Of a stretch of 37,148 nucleotides of DNA, positions 34,270 to 37,148 are shown in pieces (the stretch's first letter is position 1; each line of letters opens with the position of its first letter). The stretch is from Pseudomonas mandelii. Its GTDB lineage: Bacteria > Pseudomonadota > Gammaproteobacteria > Pseudomonadales > Pseudomonadaceae. The notes under the pieces were generated by a model. It was not told the DNA's origin. It ran no database searches and saw only the letters and a list, made by a program, of their open reading frames with translations. A program made the translations under genes and the position numbers. Location: contig NZ_NMOJ01000024.1 of NCBI RefSeq assembly GCF_002251635.1, forward strand, positions 11,993-49,140. The letters run 5' to 3'.

Positions 34270-34800
34270 ATGGCTGGAAAACCTGCTGCCCGAGTCACGG
34301 ATCCCACAAGCTGTCCGCTACCCGGCCACGGAGTAAACCCCATCGCCGCTGGCTCTCCCGACGTATTCTTTGACGGGTTGGCTGCTGCTCGCCAAGACGA
34401 CAAAAGTACGTGCGGCAGCCGCATTGTAGGAGAGGTCGCTTCTACCGTTCTTATAAACGGTAAACCCGCCGCAACGGTCGGCAGTGTTGGTGCCCACGGC
34501 AACAACGTGGTGAGTGGCTCCGGAACGGTGATCATTGGCAACGTCCACTCGCCTGCGGACTTCGTCCCGCCCTTACCTATGCCGTTGTGGTTGCAGCCAT
34601 TCAATGAGCAGTTTCGTATTCTCGGGAGCGACGGCCAGCCTCTTGCCTATGTGCCGTATCACATCAAAGATGAAGCAGGCCGGGTTTACACCGGCTTTTC
34701 TGACGAGTCAGGACATACGCCACGAATCACAACCAAAAAACAGGAAACGCTGGAAATCACCACAGGTGTTGCCGCGCTCGAAAAGTGGGGCGATGCATGA
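34270..34800 (+). CDS. PAAR-domain protein (type VI secretion spike tip) with C-terminal extension
   Basis: Protein of 176 residues. Residues 1-95 are a PAAR repeat domain (GKPAARVTDPTSCPLPGHG, INGKPAATVGSVGAHG, GSGTVIIGN), which sharpens the VgrG spike tip and carries effectors. Residues 105-170 (FRILGSDGQPLAYVPYHIKD to TPRITTKKQETLEI) resemble the small beta-sandwich found in VgrG and PAAR adaptors. AAGGA precedes the ATG. The stop overlaps the start of the next gene (ATGA), so the pair is translationally coupled. No VgrG, Hcp or other T6SS gene is in the window; it would use an apparatus encoded elsewhere. Confidence 0.88.
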   Translation: MAGKPAARVTDPTSCPLPGHGVNPIAAGSPDVFFDGLAAARQDDKSTCGSRIVGEVASTVLINGKPAATVGSVGAHGNNVVSGSGTVIIGNVHSPADFVPPLPMPLWLQPFNEQFRILGSDGQPLAYVPYHIKDEAGRVYTGFSDESGHTPRITTKKQETLEITTGVAALEKWGDA

Positions 34801-35690
34801 CTGAGTTTTCTTGTAAAGTCCCTACAAATCAACAGGCCGGGTCGGTTAGCAATGTGCCTGGCTATTCAATGCCTGCCAACATTCACTTGTTCGTTGTCGT
34901 CGATGAAATAGGTAAAGATGGCTTTCTAGTTCGCAAAATCTACTCCTCACCAGATAATCCTCACCTTGTCGCAAAGAACCTCCCCGCGTTTCAAATCAAG
35001 CACGAGGTATGGCCGGAAAAATTTGGCATGATACCTATAGACCCGAAATCCAACGCCACGGTAGCGGAGCACGTATTTAGCAGCAGAAAATATCCGTCCA
35101 GCTATCTATCTACCAGCTCTGAATTTCCAAACGGGTCGCCGCGATTCGAGGGCAAGACCGTTTACATTGATATAGAAAAAGCAAAAGCAGCAGGTGCAAA
35201 GCTTGTATCCACCGAAGAGATATTAAAGTCACTCGACGAATACAAAAAAGTCGCCCCAAAGAAAGTCGTCCAGATAGACCAAATCGCAGATTGGGTTAAG
35301 AATATAGACAAAGAAGTACTGGTTCAGGCTGAAAAAGTACCGGCCAAAGCAGTCTTTAGCCCAAGTTCCTACAAAGCAACAAACATGTTGATTAAGGGAG
35401 CGAGAGTTGTAAGGGTTTTTGCCATCGGTTTTACCGCCTATGACTTGAAGTTGGCTACAGATGAGTCAATCAAGCAAAATAGCGTCAAACCGATCTCGGT
35501 CGAAGTAGTCAAGCAAGCTGGAGGTTGGGGGTCCGCAATCGCGGGAGGACGGATTGGCCTGGCGGTAGGTGCTGCTGTTGGTATAGAAACGGGCCCAGGA
35601 GCAATTGTCAGTGCTGCTGTTGGTGGAATTATCTTCGGTACGGCGGGTTATTTGGGTGCAACCTGGCTTACTGATTACGTACAAGACTGA
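34797..35690 (+). CDS. Putative secreted effector with glycine-zipper C-terminus
   Basis: Protein of about 297 residues, AT-rich. The N-terminal domain contains HVFSSRKYPSSYLSTSSEF (about 98-116) and GKTVYIDIEKAKAAGAKLVS (about 122-141). A serine-threonine-serine strand followed by a strand and helix recalls ADP-ribosyltransferase-type toxin folds, but this is only a resemblance. The last 55 residues are hydrophobic and Gly/Ala-rich (GGRIGLAVGAAVGIETGPGA), a glycine-zipper as in membrane-inserting effectors. It is coupled to the PAAR gene and followed seven bases later by a likely immunity gene, the standard effector module order. No signal peptide. Confidence 0.7.
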   Translation: MTEFSCKVPTNQQAGSVSNVPGYSMPANIHLFVVVDEIGKDGFLVRKIYSSPDNPHLVAKNLPAFQIKHEVWPEKFGMIPIDPKSNATVAEHVFSSRKYPSSYLSTSSEFPNGSPRFEGKTVYIDIEKAKAAGAKLVSTEEILKSLDEYKKVAPKKVVQIDQIADWVKNIDKEVLVQAEKVPAKAVFSPSSYKATNMLIKGARVVRVFAIGFTAYDLKLATDESIKQNSVKPISVEVVKQAGGWGSAIAGGRIGLAVGAAVGIETGPGAIVSAAVGGIIFGTAGYLGATWLTDYVQD

Positions 35691-35699
35691 GGTCTGGTG

Positions 35700-36323
35700 A
35701 TGAGTTTTTTTAGTCGTTTCAAATCCTTCATGAAGCAAGAACCAGAAGAGCAAATTGCTGGATATTCCATTTCAGAGCTAAAAACCATTTTCGCTGATCC
35801 TTCAACAAGCGAAATTAGTCGGCTGCCCTACTACCCCAAAACATCATCTTTAGAAGGACTGGGTATTCCAGCCTTTTATTCTTCATTTTTAATTGAGCAC
35901 GCAGACACTCATAAATTTCTGGCGTTCGTCGAAGCAAATTTTAAATACACATCTGAAAAAACATTTAATGAGCTACCTGCAAAGCACTATGTTAACGATG
36001 AAAAAAACGAGCAATTAGTATTTTTTACTTCCACAAGGGAGTTCAACTCAACAACTGTTCGAATGGTTACGAACAGCATCGATTTCATGAATGTTATTTT
36101 GCGCGAGAATTTTGCCCCTCCTCCCCCATGGATAGCGTTTGAAGGGTACAACCCTTCCTGGTGGGGTGGAGAGATGCAAGGTGCTCAAGGGTACTACAAC
36201 GACAATTACTTCATTCCCTTCCTCACTCAATTGAGTGACCTGGAAAGAATGAAGTATTACGCAAGATTTGGCGCTACAAACGAGTGGATAGAACGCTTGG
36301 AATTGATGTACCGCTCTGAATGA
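35700..36323 (+). CDS. Candidate immunity protein to the upstream effector
   Basis: Protein of 207 residues, AT-rich, no signal peptide and no clear membrane segment apart from a weakly hydrophobic N-terminus. It is rich in aromatic residues (PPPPWIAFEGYNPSWWGGEM near 140). I recognise no family. Its role is inferred from position: last gene of a PAAR-effector unit, nine bases after the effector stop, with GAGG before the ATG at 35700. A GTG one codon upstream is an alternative start. Confidence 0.65.
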   Translation: MSFFSRFKSFMKQEPEEQIAGYSISELKTIFADPSTSEISRLPYYPKTSSLEGLGIPAFYSSFLIEHADTHKFLAFVEANFKYTSEKTFNELPAKHYVNDEKNEQLVFFTSTREFNSTTVRMVTNSIDFMNVILRENFAPPPPWIAFEGYNPSWWGGEMQGAQGYYNDNYFIPFLTQLSDLERMKYYARFGATNEWIERLELMYRSE

Positions 36324-36351
36324 GCATGGCCTGAACGGGTCTGCTCCGCAG

Positions 36352-36379
36352 CCCACCGGGAGCAAGCTCCCTCGCCACA
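36352..36379. repeat. Degenerate REP hairpin
   Basis: The sequence CACCGGGAGCAAGCTCCCTC with the flanking GCCACA resembles the repetitive extragenic palindromes of fluorescent pseudomonads, which have a GGGAGC..GCTCCC core. Single copy; lies between the immunity gene and the mqo terminator. Confidence 0.6.
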
Positions 36380-36430
36380 GAGGCGGTGTCAGTCTTGGAT
36401 ATTACGGGCCAGCAAGTGCTGAGTTTGAAG

Positions 36431-36737
36431 CACAAAAAAGCCCACTGACCGTCCCCGATCAGTGGGCTTTCTCTGATTACGCTCCTACTTACAAAGCCAT
36501 ATCACTGGCAGCATTAGCCTTCGGCGCCTTTGCCTTATCAGCATCAGCCGGAGCGGCAGCCGGAGCCGCGACCTGACCAATCGCCGGCGGCGGCGTCAGT
36601 TGCAGCACCTTGGCGGTGTAAGCCCACTCCTGCGCAACCTTCTCAGGACTGCCGTTCAGCTGAGTGCCATAGCTTGGCACGATCTGATGCAGCTTTTCCT
36701 GCCAGGCAGGCGAAGCCACCTTGTCCTTGAAGATTTT
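36431..36737. repeat. Right copy of the mqo 3' direct repeat
   Basis: Direct repeat of 33831-34137, here within the intact mqo 3' end and its terminator. Confidence 0.95.
36433..36472 (-). terminator. Terminator of mqo
   Basis: Stem AAAGCCCACTGA pairing with TCAGTGGGCTTT, A run on one side and T-rich flank on the other, 16 bp downstream of the mqo stop codon. Confidence 0.88.
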
Positions 36738-37148
36738 CTGCAGCACGGTCAGCATGATCGGTGCAGCGGTCGATGCGCCCGGCGATGCGCCCAGCAGGCC
36801 GGCGATCGAGCCGTCAGCGGAAGCAACGATTTCAGTACCCAACTTCAGCACGCCACCCGCCGCTTCATCACGCTTGATGATTTGCACGCGTTGGCCGGCT
36901 TGCCACAGGCGCCAGTCTTCGGCTTTGGCGTTCGGGAAGTATTCTTTCAGGGCGTTGAGGCGGTCTTCGTCAGACAGCATCAGCTGGCCGGCGAGGTACT
37001 CGACCAGCGGGTATTCCTTGATGCCGACTTTGGTCATTGGCCAGATGTTGTGGGTAGTGGTGCTGGTCAGCAGGTCCAGGTACGAGCCTTCTTTCAGGAA
37101 CTTGGTCGAGAAGGTCGCGAATGGGCCAAACAGAATCACGCGCTTGCC
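36489..37148 (-). CDS. mqo: Malate:quinone oxidoreductase, C-terminal part (cut by the window edge)
   Basis: FAD-dependent membrane-associated enzyme oxidising malate to oxaloacetate with quinone as acceptor, part of the citric acid cycle. Only the last 219 or so residues are in the window. Family blocks are clear: [75 protein letters not shown] and the Ala/Pro/Lys-rich tail ending SDMAL. The 5' end lies beyond 37148. A 300-bp duplicate of its 3' end lies at 33831, on the other side of the effector module. Confidence 0.93.
   Translation of the reverse strand, partial: GKRVILFGPFATFSTKFLKEGSYLDLLTSTTTHNIWPMTKVGIKEYPLVEYLAGQLMLSDEDRLNALKEYFPNAKAEDWRLWQAGQRVQIIKRDEAAGGVLKLGTEIVASADGSIAGLLGASPGASTAAPIMLTVLQKIFKDKVASPAWQEKLHQIVPSYGTQLNGSPEKVAQEWAYTAKVLQLTPPPAIGQVAAPAAAPADADKAKAPKANAASDMAL

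Noticed and set aside
33831-36737. Insertion sequence or composite transposon around the PAAR module
   Set aside because: No transposase or terminal inverted repeats; the flanking repeats are mqo coding sequence and terminator.
1-37148. Prophage, integrase-driven island, CRISPR array or tRNA attachment site
   Set aside because: No integrase, phage structural gene, regularly spaced repeats or tRNA-like cloverleaf was found on reading the window.

Overview
The window looks like a chromosomal segment of a Pseudomonas of the fluorescens group. The evidence is the malate:quinone oxidoreductase gene at the right edge, an OprD-family porin, a degenerate fluorescens-type REP hairpin, GC-rich codon use and the family content. 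No rRNA, tRNA, CRISPR array, intact transposase or integrase was seen.

Region 1 (about 1-16.2 kb) is a patchwork of stress and redox genes. It starts with a zinc-type alcohol dehydrogenase and its divergent LysR regulator. Next comes a leftward unit, clpG-like disaggregase > psiE-like > short ORF remnant > kef-type K+/H+ antiporter, which recalls part of the transmissible locus for stress tolerance (heat-resistance islands). Rightward genes follow: a peroxiredoxin, a DsbA-like thiol oxidoreductase and an AT-rich LtrA-family protein. After these lie a CmcJ/NvfI-type oxygenase, an OprD porin and a luciferase-like oxidoreductase. Between the intact genes are decayed fragments: a LysR and an outer-membrane efflux factor (7.6-8.1 kb), a luciferase-like fragment (10.85-11.0 kb), a transplanted intergenic/EAL scar (13.67-13.87 kb) and an in-frame Kef::alcohol dehydrogenase fusion (15.35-15.95 kb). 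The last repeats the locus at the left end, so the block is bracketed by direct repeats.

Region 2 (16.5-32.3 kb) holds a predicted SPOR-like membrane protein, a small acidic protein and a catabolic cluster. The core operon runs leftward: a molybdenum hydroxylase (large subunit fused to a CoxG-like domain, FAD subunit, 2Fe-2S subunit), an acyl-CoA ligase and an enoyl-CoA hydratase. An MFS transporter, an alpha/beta hydrolase, the XdhC maturation factor and an AraC regulator lie beside it. The intergenic region upstream of the operon is duplicated near the OprD gene and carries spaced direct repeats suited to an AraC-type activator. This suggests, but does not prove, that porin and operon form one regulon. 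A GAF-PAS-GGDEF-EAL protein and a short-chain dehydrogenase with a divergent AraC regulator follow.

Region 3 (33.3-37.1 kb) carries a lysine-rich small protein and a PAAR protein-effector-immunity module, probably a type VI secretion cargo. It is AT-rich and flanked by near-identical 300-bp direct repeats of the 3' end of mqo; the left copy is a decayed fragment.

The most striking theme is repeated: duplicated loci whose second copy survives as a stitched remnant with internal deletions. All functions are read from sequence motifs and family knowledge; no search was run.
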